Source: Faecalispora anaeroviscerum (GTDB taxonomy: Bacteria > Bacillota > Clostridia > Oscillospirales > Acutalibacteraceae). Taken from it: 64,000 bases of DNA. Shown here one piece after another: positions 26,134 to 33,216 of this stretch; within the stretch, counting starts at the first letter, position 1, and each line of letters starts with the position of its first letter. A program made the translations under genes and the position numbers. Location of the stretch: NCBI RefSeq assembly GCF_947568225.1, contig NZ_CANOOQ010000001.1, positions 2,046,001-2,110,000 on the forward strand, given 5' to 3'. Under the pieces are notes generated by a model that was not told the origin of the DNA, searched no databases, and worked only from the letters and a program-made list of their open reading frames with translations.

Positions 26134-26251
26134 TCGGTTTCACTCTCCTTGTTATGGCTTTGCGGGGATCAGCCAAATCCCCATACCTTGCCCCTGCCTC
26201 AGGATTGGCAGGATTTTGTATCCAAGTTGTAATATCGTCAGACGATATTAC
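26134..26251. other. unusually long rplW-rplB spacer with palindrome
   Basis: A perfect 11-bp inverted repeat with a single central base (26229-26239, 26241-26251) overlaps the rplW stop codon. Further toward rplB are a GGGGAT...ATCCCC hairpin and a CCTGCC...GGCAGG hairpin. There is no T run after either in the leftward direction and no clear promoter. Possible roles are mRNA processing or translational insulation. Confidence 0.6.
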
Positions 26252-26538
26252 ATCATACCCTCGAAGAATTCGATCGGCTTGCTTTCCGCAGTAAGGGAAA
26301 CAACCGCTTTTTTCCATGCGGCGGTATAGCCCTGGGTTCTGCCCTGGCGGCGCAGATGTCCGCGAACATGCAGGGTATTTACCTTTGCGACCTTGACTTT
26401 AAAAAGCTCCTCGATAGCGCGCGCAATATCAATCTTTGTTGCATTGCGGGCAACCTCGAAGGTGTACTTTTTAGCGCCGATGGCGCTCATGCTTTTTTCT
26501 GTAATGATCGGGCGGATGACAATCTCATGTGCAGTCAT
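26248..26538 (-). CDS. rplW: 50S ribosomal protein L23
   Basis: 96 residues (MTAHEIVIRPIITEKSM); tunnel-exit protein that docks trigger factor and SRP. KYTFEVARNATKIDIARAIEELFKVKV signature region. The ATG overlaps the rplD stop by one base (TAATG). Confidence 0.97.
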   Translation of the reverse strand: MTAHEIVIRPIITEKSMSAIGAKKYTFEVARNATKIDIARAIEELFKVKVAKVNTLHVRGHLRRQGRTQGYTAAWKKAVVSLTAESKPIEFFEGMM

Positions 26539-27161
26539 TACGCATACACCTCCTCGATCTTAGCCACGGCATCCTTCAGCACGATGAACTTATCGGCATT
26601 GAGGATGTCATAGACATTCAGAGTATTGACGGTGGCGGTTTTCACGCCCTGCAGGTTCGCGGCGGAAGCGATGACCTTCTTATTCTCATCAGGGAGAACA
26701 ATCAGAGCCTTCTTATCAGCGCCGAGCGCCTGAAGCATGGAAACAATCACCTTTGTTTTGTATTCATCCATTGCAATCTGGTCCAGAACAACGATCTCGC
26801 TGTCCAGCACCTTGCTGGAGAAAGCAGATTTCATGGCAAGACGGCGAACCTTCTTGTTCACGGTATATCTGTAGTCGCGGGGCTTCGGGGCAAACACGAC
26901 GCCGCCGTGTCTCCACTGGGGAGCGCGGATGGAGCCCTGTCTTGCGTGGCCGGTGCCCTTCTGACGCCAGGGTTTTCTGCCGCCGCCGGCAACCTCCGAG
27001 CGGGTCAGCGCGGACTGTGTGCCCTGCCGCTGATTTGCCAGATAGTTTTTCACCAGCTGATGCATTACTGCGACATTGGGTTCAATTCCAAATACGGCTT
27101 CGGCAAGCTCGATTTGTCCGACTTCCTTACCAGCCATATCAAGTACTGCTACTTTCGGCAT
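26538..27161 (-). CDS. rplD: 50S ribosomal protein L4
   Basis: 207 residues (MPKVAVLDMAGKEVGQIELA); an extended loop (about 50-95, GRKPWRQKGTGHARQGS) reaches the tunnel. In gamma-proteobacteria L4 represses its own operon through the S10 leader; whether that holds here is unknown. Overlaps rplW by one base. Confidence 0.98.
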   Translation of the reverse strand: MPKVAVLDMAGKEVGQIELAEAVFGIEPNVAVMHQLVKNYLANQRQGTQSALTRSEVAGGGRKPWRQKGTGHARQGSIRAPQWRHGGVVFAPKPRDYRYTVNKKVRRLAMKSAFSSKVLDSEIVVLDQIAMDEYKTKVIVSMLQALGADKKALIVLPDENKKVIASAANLQGVKTATVNTLNVYDILNADKFIVLKDAVAKIEEVYA

Positions 27162-27178
27162 TCTAATTCCTCCTTCCC

Positions 27179-27811
27179 TTACGCCTTTACGCTGTCATGG
27201 ATGACAACAACGCCGCCGTTGGGACCAGGAATAGCCCCTTTAATAGCGATCAGGTTGTTTTCAATGTCTACCTTGACAACGGTTAAATTCTGCACTGTAA
27301 CTTTTTCAGCGCCCAAGTGTCCGGCGGCCTTTAATCCCTTGAACACTCTGGAGGGGCTGGAGCAGGCGCCCAGAGAACCGCGGTGTCTGGCAACAGGGCC
27401 GGTACCGTGAGTTTCTTTGAGTCTCTGGAAATTCCAGCGCTTAATCGCACCGGCGTATCCTTTACCCTTGCTGGTGCCGCTGACGTCGACCTTGTCCCCT
27501 TTTTCAAAGACATCGGCCTTGATCAGGTCGCCCACGTTATAGGCGTTCGTGTCGGAGAGTCTGAACTCTTTCAGAGTTCTCTTGGGAGCTACATCCGCTT
27601 TCGCGAAGTGACCCTTCAGGGGCTTATTCAAACGGTTCAGCTTTCTGTCGCCAAAACCAACCTGAATTGCCTCGTAACCGTCGTTCTCAGCTGTCTTTTT
27701 CTGCGCAACAACGCAGGGACCGGCTTCTACAACAGTGACAGGGATGACGTTCCCCTTTTCATCGAAGATCTGCGTCATGCCGATCTTCTTTCCAATGATT
27801 GCTTTTTGCAT
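27179..27811 (-). CDS. rplC: 50S ribosomal protein L3
   Basis: 210 residues from the ATG at 27811 (MQKAIIGKKIGMTQIFDEKG) with AGGAGG seven bases upstream; 15 further in-frame codons upstream are not family-like. Early 50S assembly protein reaching the peptidyl-transferase centre. Signature FQRLKETHGTGPVARHRGSLG. Confidence 0.98.
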   Translation of the reverse strand: MQKAIIGKKIGMTQIFDEKGNVIPVTVVEAGPCVVAQKKTAENDGYEAIQVGFGDRKLNRLNKPLKGHFAKADVAPKRTLKEFRLSDTNAYNVGDLIKADVFEKGDKVDVSGTSKGKGYAGAIKRWNFQRLKETHGTGPVARHRGSLGACSSPSRVFKGLKAAGHLGAEKVTVQNLTVVKVDIENNLIAIKGAIPGPNGGVVVIHDSVKA

Positions 27812-27880
27812 GTTTTTACCTCCTATGCAGGTTATTGGTTGGTTTTTCACCAACATGACCCCAGCCGCTCGGTTGGTCGA

Positions 27881-28192
27881 TTAGAGTTTGATCTCAATCT
27901 CGACGCCCGCGGGAAGTTCCAGGCTCATCATCGCCTCTACTGTTTTGTTAGAGGGTCTGAGGATGTCGATCAGTCTTTTGTGGGTTCTCATCTCGAACTG
28001 CTCACGGCTGTCCTTATACTTATGAACAGCGCGCAGAACGGTGACAATCTGCTTCTCTGTCGGCAGCGGAACCGGGCCGGAAACTCTGGCGCCTGTACGC
28101 TTTGCCGTTGCCACGATCTTCTCTGCGGACTGATCCACCAGCTGATGATCGTACCCCTTAATTCTGATCCTGATTTTTTCTTTGACTGCCAC
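27881..28192 (-). CDS. rpsJ: 30S ribosomal protein S10
   Basis: 103 residues from the GTG at 28192 (then AVKEKIRIRIKGYDHQLVDQ), AAGGAGG nine bases upstream. The frame continues 27 codons upstream but that part is leader. First gene of the operon; S10 is a 3'-domain protein that also acts as NusE in antitermination in other bacteria. Signature LPTEKQIVTVLRAVHKYKDSREQFEMRTHKR. Confidence 0.97.
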   Translation of the reverse strand: MAVKEKIRIRIKGYDHQLVDQSAEKIVATAKRTGARVSGPVPLPTEKQIVTVLRAVHKYKDSREQFEMRTHKRLIDILRPSNKTVEAMMSLELPAGVEIEIKL

Positions 28193-28274
28193 GTTAAATC
28201 GCCTCCTTATAAATAGTTGGCGGGCGGCGTTTTTAAAACCTAACACTGCTCCGGGTGTTTCTCCCAAGAACACT

Positions 28275-28312
28275 AAAAACCGGATTGACTTCGCAAAACG
28301 AAGTTAATCCGG
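28275..28312 (-). terminator. terminator-like hairpin inside S10 operon leader (candidate attenuator)
   Basis: In the leftward direction a 14-bp stem with one G-U pair (28299-28312 with 28280-28293, five-base loop) is followed immediately by five T (28279-28275). It lies about 170 bases after the predicted start of transcription and about 80 bases before rpsJ, in the right place to control the whole operon by premature termination. Confidence 0.7.
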
Positions 28313-28480
28313 GGAAAGGCACAAAAAACGTCTGGGCAAAACGGCGCACTCATGTTGTGGCCTTGTTCTGTCCCAAAATATCTGTCGCCCGGTTTAAAAT
28401 CGGACATACTCCACGGAAAAACCGGCAAATCTGCCGCAACCTCCCGCTTCATCGCATATCTGTCGCAGTCACGCTTGATT

Positions 28481-28509
28481 ATAATACCATATTCCTCAGG
28501 GGAACGCAA
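28481..28509 (-). promoter_or_regulatory. promoter of the ribosomal protein operon
   Basis: Minus strand TTGCGT (28509-28504), 17-base spacer, TATTAT (28486-28481). The transcript would carry a leader of roughly 280 bases before rpsJ. Confidence 0.7.
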
Positions 28510-28570
28510 GAATTATTTTCTCTTTTCTGACAGAAATTTTCATATCATTTTTATTTAAAATGCATAAAAG

Positions 28571-29419
28571 TCACTGAGGCGACACAAGGCTCGCCGTTTC
28601 CGTCTCCTTCGCCTGGTACAGCGCGTTCTCCTCCGGGTTCGCGTCTACCTTCAAAAAGGGCTTCATCTCAAAATATGGCACAACAATCTGGTATACATCG
28701 CCCAGTACATAGGGCACCGGCAACGAAAATCCAATTCCGTCCGGCGTCATATACACCGAGGTTTCCGCCTTGTTCTGCGCAATGGTTTCAGAGGGGAGTG
28801 CTCCCACAATCTCCGCCGGGGCGTTGTCGCGCACAGCTTCCCAAATCACCTCATACAGATCTTCGTCATCCTTGAGCAGCTCCGAAACAGCCAGCGCTTT
28901 GCCGGACTTCAGATCAAAATTGATGGATCGGGTGTATTTGCTTGGGTGAGCCGCATCTGAGCGCCCGAACGAAACAGTAAACAGCACGCTGACAAAATCG
29001 CCGCTCTGGCGTGTCAGCTCATAATCGGTGCGTACCGTCACCTGCACCGTCTGCTTACCGGAAGCATCTTTTTCCTCGGTATATCCGTTTTTCTCCACAT
29101 CACTCATCGCCGCAGCCTTCACGGCGGCATTCAATCCTTCTGAATGCTTCATTCCCAGAAAAACCGGATAAGCTACAGTATAGTTTTTCCCATTATTTTG
29201 AAATTGAAACAGCTCGCGGCGTACCGCCGCGGTCGAAACCCCCTCTGAGCTTTCCGGCTCGGAGGATTCTGGAGCCGAGAGCTCCGACTGAGAGGACTCC
29301 GGTGCGGAAACCCCTTCGGAAGAAGAAGGCACCGAGCTTTGCCCGCCGCGCTCCGCACAGCCGGTCAGAAGAGAAAACAGCAGCGCCGCAATGGCCCCCG
29401 CCGCAATCAGACGTTTCAT
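28571..29419 (-). CDS. lipoprotein with DUF3298/RsiV-like domain
   Basis: 282 residues. A signal peptide with lipobox LLTGC (cysteine 21) is followed by a Ser/Pro/Glu-rich linker (about 25-65), then a DUF4163/DUF3298-type domain (FQNNGKNYTVAYPVFLGMKH ... TRSINFDLKSGKALAVSELL ... FSLPVPYVLGDVYQIVVPYFEMKPFL). These domains occur in the anti-sigma factor RsiV and in cell-surface lysozyme-binding proteins, but here there is no cytosolic part, so an anti-sigma role is unlikely. Its start lies one base after the stop of the 96-residue membrane protein gene, with GGGGGAG overlapping that gene's end, so the two are probably coupled. Function unknown. Confidence 0.8.
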   Translation of the reverse strand: MKRLIAAGAIAALLFSLLTGCAERGGQSSVPSSSEGVSAPESSQSELSAPESSEPESSEGVSTAAVRRELFQFQNNGKNYTVAYPVFLGMKHSEGLNAAVKAAAMSDVEKNGYTEEKDASGKQTVQVTVRTDYELTRQSGDFVSVLFTVSFGRSDAAHPSKYTRSINFDLKSGKALAVSELLKDDEDLYEVIWEAVRDNAPAEIVGALPSETIAQNKAETSVYMTPDGIGFSLPVPYVLGDVYQIVVPYFEMKPFLKVDANPEENALYQAKETETASLVSPQ

Positions 29420-29420
29420 T

Positions 29421-29711
29421 TCAGCTCCCCCTTTTTCCAGAAGTTTTCCATTTTTTTCGAATCACTTGCCACTCGTTTCCCAGATAAGAAAAGGCTCCCG
29501 CAAAGAAGGTTGCCAAAGAAAAAAAGGCATTTGCCGCGCTCTGCCATCTGCCGTTGGAAACCAACACAGAAGTAGGGCCGTCTGCCGCGCCAATCACACC
29601 CACTGACATAGCGTCGCGGCCGGCCCAGCGATTCAGTCGCCATCCTGCAAACGCCGCAGCGGACGTCCATAAAACAGCCAAAACCGCCAAAGCTCTCCAA
29701 ATCTTTTTCAT
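29421..29711 (-). CDS. small membrane protein carrying the decarboxylase beta-subunit sodium-site motif
   Basis: 96 residues from an ATG with AAGGAG six bases upstream. A hydrophobic N-terminus (about 5-23), then DAMSVGVIGAADGPTSVLVS (33-52), then a second hydrophobic segment (about 58-76) and a basic tail. The central string is almost identical to the strip of the beta subunit (OadB) encoded 2.6 kb upstream, DAMSIGVIGAADGPTSILVS. In oxaloacetate decarboxylase beta subunits this GADGPT segment carries an aspartate implicated in sodium translocation (D203 in Klebsiella numbering). The protein is far too short to be a pump subunit. It could be a decayed duplicate, but the intact frame, ribosome binding site and coupled lipoprotein argue for function. 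Confidence 0.75.
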   Translation of the reverse strand: MKKIWRALAVLAVLWTSAAAFAGWRLNRWAGRDAMSVGVIGAADGPTSVLVSNGRWQSAANAFFSLATFFAGAFSYLGNEWQVIRKKWKTSGKRGS

Positions 29712-29750
29712 AGGGTTCTCCTTTCTTTGCTCCTTATTCTTCTGAAAATG

Positions 29751-29787
29751 AAAAAAGGGAAAGGGATGGCTGGCATCCTCTTTCCCC
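29751..29787 (-). terminator. terminator after proS
   Basis: Leftward, a GGGGAAAGAGGATG / CATCCCTTTCCC stem (with one mismatch) is followed by a run of six T (29756-29751). It separates proS from the small membrane protein and lipoprotein genes, which may be reached by read-through or by an unseen promoter. Confidence 0.75.
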
Positions 29788-29834
29788 TTTTCGCGTCGTT
29801 TTCCATCGGCTTAATCCGCCCGGTGGCAAATGGC

Positions 29835-31271
29835 TTAATAGGCCTTGCCCCAGTAAACCATCGCTTTGGCTTTCTGCCCACAGCAGACACAGGTCTCCGT
29901 AATCTGTTCCTGCTCAAAAGGCATACAGCGGGAGGTCACTCCAGCCAAATCCTTCAGTTTTTCCTCACACTCGGGACTGCCGCACCACATGGCTTTAATA
30001 AAACCAGGCTTGGAGTCCGCCACCTCGCGGAGTTCATCCAACGTTTTGACGGTGTAGGTCATGTTCTCGCGGCGACTCAGCGCCGTATTGTACATGCCCC
30101 TGCGAACCGCTTCCAACTGATCGAGCACGGCCTGCTCCAGATCGGCCAGGGAAACAAAACTCTTTTCCCGGTCGGTTCTGCGAACCAGCACGCATTGATC
30201 CTTCTCGATATCCTTGGGGCCGATCTCCAAACGGATCGGAACCCCTTTCATTTCATACTGAGCAAACTTCCAGCCGGGCGACTGATCACTGTCGTCGACC
30301 AGAACGCGGCAGACCTTTTTGAGCCTTTGCTCAAGTTCTCTCGCCTTTTCCAGAACGCCTTCCTTGTGCTGAGCCACCGGCACAATCACAACCTGAATCG
30401 GTGCGACTGCGGGGGGCAGAACCAAGCCGTCGTTATCTCCGTGGGTCATAATGATTCCGCCGATAATGCGGGTGCTCAGACCCCAGGACGTTTGGTAAGG
30501 GTGGCAAACGGAATTATCCCTGCCCTGGAACGTGATGTCAAACGCTCTTGCAAATCCGTCGCCAAAATAATGGCTGGTACCGGACTGCAAAGCCTTGCCG
30601 TCGTGCATCATGGCCTCAATGGTATAAGTCATTTCCGCGCCGGCAAACTTTTCCTTGTCGGTCTTTCTACCCTTAATTACAGGAATAGAAAGCTCGTTCT
30701 CACAAAGCTCCGCATACACCCGCAGCATCTGCTCGGTTTCGGCCTTGGCCTCCTCCGGAGTTTCGTGCATGGTGTGCCCCTCCTGCCAGTGGAATTCCAC
30801 CGAGCGAAGGAACGGGCGCGTGGTTTTCTCCCACCGCACCACAGAACACCACTGGTTGTAAAGCTTTGGCAGGTCGCGCCAAGATTGAATTTTGCGCGCG
30901 TAATAATCACAGAACAGGGTTTCAGAGGTAGGGCGCACGCAAAGGCGCTCAGGAAGCTCCTCGCTGCCGCCGTGGGTAACCCACGCGACCTCGGGCGCAA
31001 AGCCCTCTACATGATCCTTCTCCTTCTGAAGCAGGCTTTCCGGAATAAACAGCGGCATTGCAACGTTCTGATGCCCCAGCTCCTTAAAGCGCTTGTCCAA
31101 AAGATCGCGGATGTTCTCCCAGATAGCATAGCCATACGGTTCAATCACCATACAGCCGCGCACGCTGGAGTAATCCATCAGTTCCGCTTTTTTTACAATA
31201 TCTGTGTACCATCTGGCAAAGTCCTCCTCCATGGGAGTAATGGCCTCTACCAGTTTTTTTTGTCCGGCCAT
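29835..31271 (-). CDS. proS: prolyl-tRNA synthetase, archaeal/eukaryotic-like type
   Basis: 478 residues. Class II synthetase charging tRNA-Pro. Motif 2 and 3 regions are present (RPTSETLFCDYYARKIQSWRDLP; RPFLRSVEFHWQEGHT; WGLSTRIIGGIIMTHGDNDGL). It lacks the large INS editing insertion of the bacterial type and ends with a C-terminal zinc-binding extension (CGSPECEEKL ... CVCCG) and a terminal Tyr, all typical of the type found in archaea, eukaryotes and many clostridia. AAGGAG lies eleven bases upstream; oadG ends 20 bases before it, so it appears to be cotranscribed with the decarboxylase subunits. No T-box leader was seen. Confidence 0.95.
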   Translation of the reverse strand: MAGQKKLVEAITPMEEDFARWYTDIVKKAELMDYSSVRGCMVIEPYGYAIWENIRDLLDKRFKELGHQNVAMPLFIPESLLQKEKDHVEGFAPEVAWVTHGGSEELPERLCVRPTSETLFCDYYARKIQSWRDLPKLYNQWCSVVRWEKTTRPFLRSVEFHWQEGHTMHETPEEAKAETEQMLRVYAELCENELSIPVIKGRKTDKEKFAGAEMTYTIEAMMHDGKALQSGTSHYFGDGFARAFDITFQGRDNSVCHPYQTSWGLSTRIIGGIIMTHGDNDGLVLPPAVAPIQVVIVPVAQHKEGVLEKARELEQRLKKVCRVLVDDSDQSPGWKFAQYEMKGVPIRLEIGPKDIEKDQCVLVRRTDREKSFVSLADLEQAVLDQLEAVRRGMYNTALSRRENMTYTVKTLDELREVADSKPGFIKAMWCGSPECEEKLKDLAGVTSRCMPFEQEQITETCVCCGQKAKAMVYWGKAY

Positions 31272-31291
31272 GCTTTTATTTGCTCCTTAAA

Positions 31292-31477
31292 TTACTGCTT
31301 TTCTTTTTTGCCGCCGGTCACCTTATCGAGGGCGACAATCAGCACATAGATCAGCACCATTACGATAAAAATACCCAGCATGCCTTTGCCCATCAAGCCA
31401 AGGGAACGGTCGATGTCCTCGGAAGCTACAGGGCCAAGAATGCTCTGAAACGCAATTGCCAATGTTGTCAAATTCAT
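31292..31477 (-). CDS. decarboxylase sodium pump gamma-like subunit (OadG-like)
   Basis: 61 residues with one clear membrane helix (about 31-52, GKGMLGIFIVMVLIYVLIVAL) and a charged tail (DKVTGGKKEKQ). GGAGGG precedes the ATG. The position directly after oadB and the single-span layout match the gamma/delta subunits that stabilise beta in sodium-pumping decarboxylases, although it lacks the long Pro/Ala linker and zinc-binding C-terminus of classical OadG. Assignment rests on context and topology more than on sequence. Confidence 0.65.
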   Translation of the reverse strand: MNLTTLAIAFQSILGPVASEDIDRSLGLMGKGMLGIFIVMVLIYVLIVALDKVTGGKKEKQ

Positions 31478-31490
31478 AATGCTTCCCTCC

Positions 31491-32639
31491 TCACATCAAT
31501 CCGAATGTTTTGGCCAAAGACAGGATAATACCACCGGCCACAACGGAACCGATCTGGCCTGCAACGTTCGCGCCAACAGCGTGCATCAGCAGGTGGTTCT
31601 GGTTGTCCTCTTTCAGCGCCATCTTCTGGATCACACGAGCGGACATCGGGAACGCGGAGATACCGGCGCCACCGACCATCGGGTTGATCTTCTTATCCTT
31701 CGCCAGGAACAGGTTCAGGATCTTTGCGAACACAACGCCGCCGATGGTGTCGAAGACAAACGCGAACAGACCCAGAGCCATAACAATCAGCGTGCCCAAT
31801 GTCAGGAAACGTTCTGCCTGCATGGTGAACGCGATGGTAATGCCCAGGAAAATGGTGATCAGGTTTGCCAGCGGGCCCTGTGCTGTCTGAGACAGGCTCT
31901 CGAGGCGGCCGCTCTCACGAATCAGGTTACCGAACATCAAAAAGCCTACCAGCGCTACAGAATCGGGAGCGATCATGCCCGCGATCAGAGTAACGATGAT
32001 GGGGAACAGAATCTTGGTGGTTTTGGTAACAGACTTCGGGTTGTAGGGCATACGGATCATACGCTCTTTTTTGCTTGTTACCAGCTTAATCGCCATAGGC
32101 TGAATAATCGGCACCAAAGCCATGTACGAATACGCCGCAACGGCAATCGCGCCCATGTAAGCACTCTGCAGCTGCTGAGATACCAGAATGGAGGTCGGGC
32201 CGTCAGCTGCGCCGATAACACCGATGCTCATAGCATCCTTCAGCGGGAAGCCGAGCAGAACCGCCAGCACAACAGTCAGGAAAATACCAAACTGCGCCGC
32301 GCCGCCGAACAGAAGCATCCGGGGGTTAGAAAGCAGGGGTCCGAAATCGATCATCGCACCGATACCAACGAACAGCAGAAGCGGGAATGCCTCGGAGGTC
32401 GCGATTCCGGTATTAAACAGCCAGGTCACAATACCCTGAGTGTTCTCGTCACCAATAACACCCGGGAGGGGCAGGTTCACGAGAATTGCACCAAAGCCCA
32501 TGGGGAGCAGCAGTGCGGGTTCAAAATCTTTTTCGATTGCAAGCCAAATGAGCAGCGCTCCAACTACCCACATGACCAGCATTTTCGGGTTGGCGGCCAT
32601 AGTCTGCACGCCGTCAACTAAAAAGCTGAATTCATTCAA
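31491..32639 (-). CDS. oadB: sodium-translocating decarboxylase beta subunit
   Basis: 382 residues, about nine to eleven membrane helices. The beta subunit couples decarboxylation of carboxybiotin to sodium export. Family signatures include LLFVGIGAMIDFGPLL, the region DAMSIGVIGAADGPTSILVS (sodium-site aspartate), the tyrosine stretch YSYMALVPIIQP and the C-terminal NHLLMHAVGANVAGQIGSVVAGG. The start is TTG at 32639, with GGAGAG nine bases upstream. No carboxyltransferase (alpha) or biotin carrier gene lies in the window, so the substrate (oxaloacetate, methylmalonyl-CoA or glutaconyl-CoA) cannot be named. A near-consensus promoter lies just upstream. Confidence 0.93.
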   Translation of the reverse strand: MNEFSFLVDGVQTMAANPKMLVMWVVGALLIWLAIEKDFEPALLLPMGFGAILVNLPLPGVIGDENTQGIVTWLFNTGIATSEAFPLLLFVGIGAMIDFGPLLSNPRMLLFGGAAQFGIFLTVVLAVLLGFPLKDAMSIGVIGAADGPTSILVSQQLQSAYMGAIAVAAYSYMALVPIIQPMAIKLVTSKKERMIRMPYNPKSVTKTTKILFPIIVTLIAGMIAPDSVALVGFLMFGNLIRESGRLESLSQTAQGPLANLITIFLGITIAFTMQAERFLTLGTLIVMALGLFAFVFDTIGGVVFAKILNLFLAKDKKINPMVGGAGISAFPMSARVIQKMALKEDNQNHLLMHAVGANVAGQIGSVVAGGIILSLAKTFGLM

Positions 32640-32690
32640 CGATTTTTACTCTCCTTTTGAAAATATTTATTTTCCATGCTAACTCCATCC

Positions 32691-32719
32691 ATTATATCGG
32701 CTTCCTTTGTGATTTTCAA
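32691..32719 (-). promoter_or_regulatory. strong sigma-A promoter for oadB-oadG-proS
   Basis: Minus strand TTGAAA (32719-32714), 17-base spacer, TATAAT (32696-32691): eleven of twelve consensus bases. Confidence 0.85.
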
Positions 32720-32740
32720 GTCAAAAGCCTAAAAAATCAT

Positions 32741-32772
32741 AAAAAAACCGCTGTGCAGGGCACAACGGCTTT
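32741..32772 (-). terminator. terminator after acpP
   Basis: Leftward stem AGCCGTTGTGC / GCACAGCGGT with one mismatch and a three-base loop, followed by seven T. It ends the acpP transcript just before the oadB promoter. Confidence 0.85.
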
Positions 32773-32826
32773 CATTCTTTGTAGATTATACAGTTTTAAC
32801 CATTTTTTTGCTGTATTTATACAGTT

Positions 32827-33054
32827 TTAAACATGGTCTTCAATGTATTTCACAAGTTCCCCGACTGTTTTAATGTTATCGATCTCCGTGTCGGGAATCT
32901 CGATTTCAAATTCATCTTCGATCGACATCAGCAGGTCGACCACATCCAGGGAATCCGCGCCCAGGTCATCCACAACAGATGTGTCTAAAGTAATGGAGTC
33001 TTCCTCAACATCAAACTGTTCGCTGAGGATCGCCTTTACCTTCTCAAAAACCAT
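32827..33054 (-). CDS. acpP: acyl carrier protein
   Basis: 75 residues, strongly acidic four-helix protein. The phosphopantetheine attachment serine lies in DDLGADSLDVVDL. Carries acyl intermediates in fatty-acid synthesis. It is a single gene between its own TTGACA promoter and a terminator; no fab genes are adjacent. AAGGAGGAGAAAGG precedes the ATG. Confidence 0.95.
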   Translation of the reverse strand: MVFEKVKAILSEQFDVEEDSITLDTSVVDDLGADSLDVVDLLMSIEDEFEIEIPDTEIDNIKTVGELVKYIEDHV

Positions 33055-33140
33055 CCTTTCTCCTCCTTACCGAATGAAATAAAAAATGATTGCGCTCGTT
33101 TGCAATCAAGAATATTGTATGCTACAATTTCCCTACCCAC

Positions 33141-33169
33141 ATATTATTAGCAATCTTTCTCTTTGTCAA
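33141..33169 (-). promoter_or_regulatory. promoter of acpP
   Basis: Minus strand TTGACA (33169-33164), 17-base spacer, TAATAT (33146-33141). It lies back to back with a weak rightward TATAAC (33177-33182) that may be the -10 for aroE. Confidence 0.8.
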
Positions 33170-33216
33170 TAGGAATTATAACATTCCTAATTATTTCTTT
33201 TCAGAGGGGTTTCCAA

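Larger units (their letters stand above)
28193..28570. other. S10 operon leader and intergenic region
   Basis: About 380 bases without a supported gene. It carries the operon promoter (28481-28509), a terminator-like hairpin (28275-28312) and a second AACAC/GTGTT hairpin (about 28239-28257) close to the rpsJ ribosome binding site. Confidence 0.7.

Noticed and set aside
28273..28509. 78-codon frame in the S10 leader as a leader peptide
   Set aside because: Its start lies at the -35 box, before the predicted transcript start, and no ribosome binding site precedes it.
29727..31349. 540-codon rightward open frame opposite proS
   Set aside because: Reverse-frame shadow of prolyl-tRNA synthetase; no recognisable domain.
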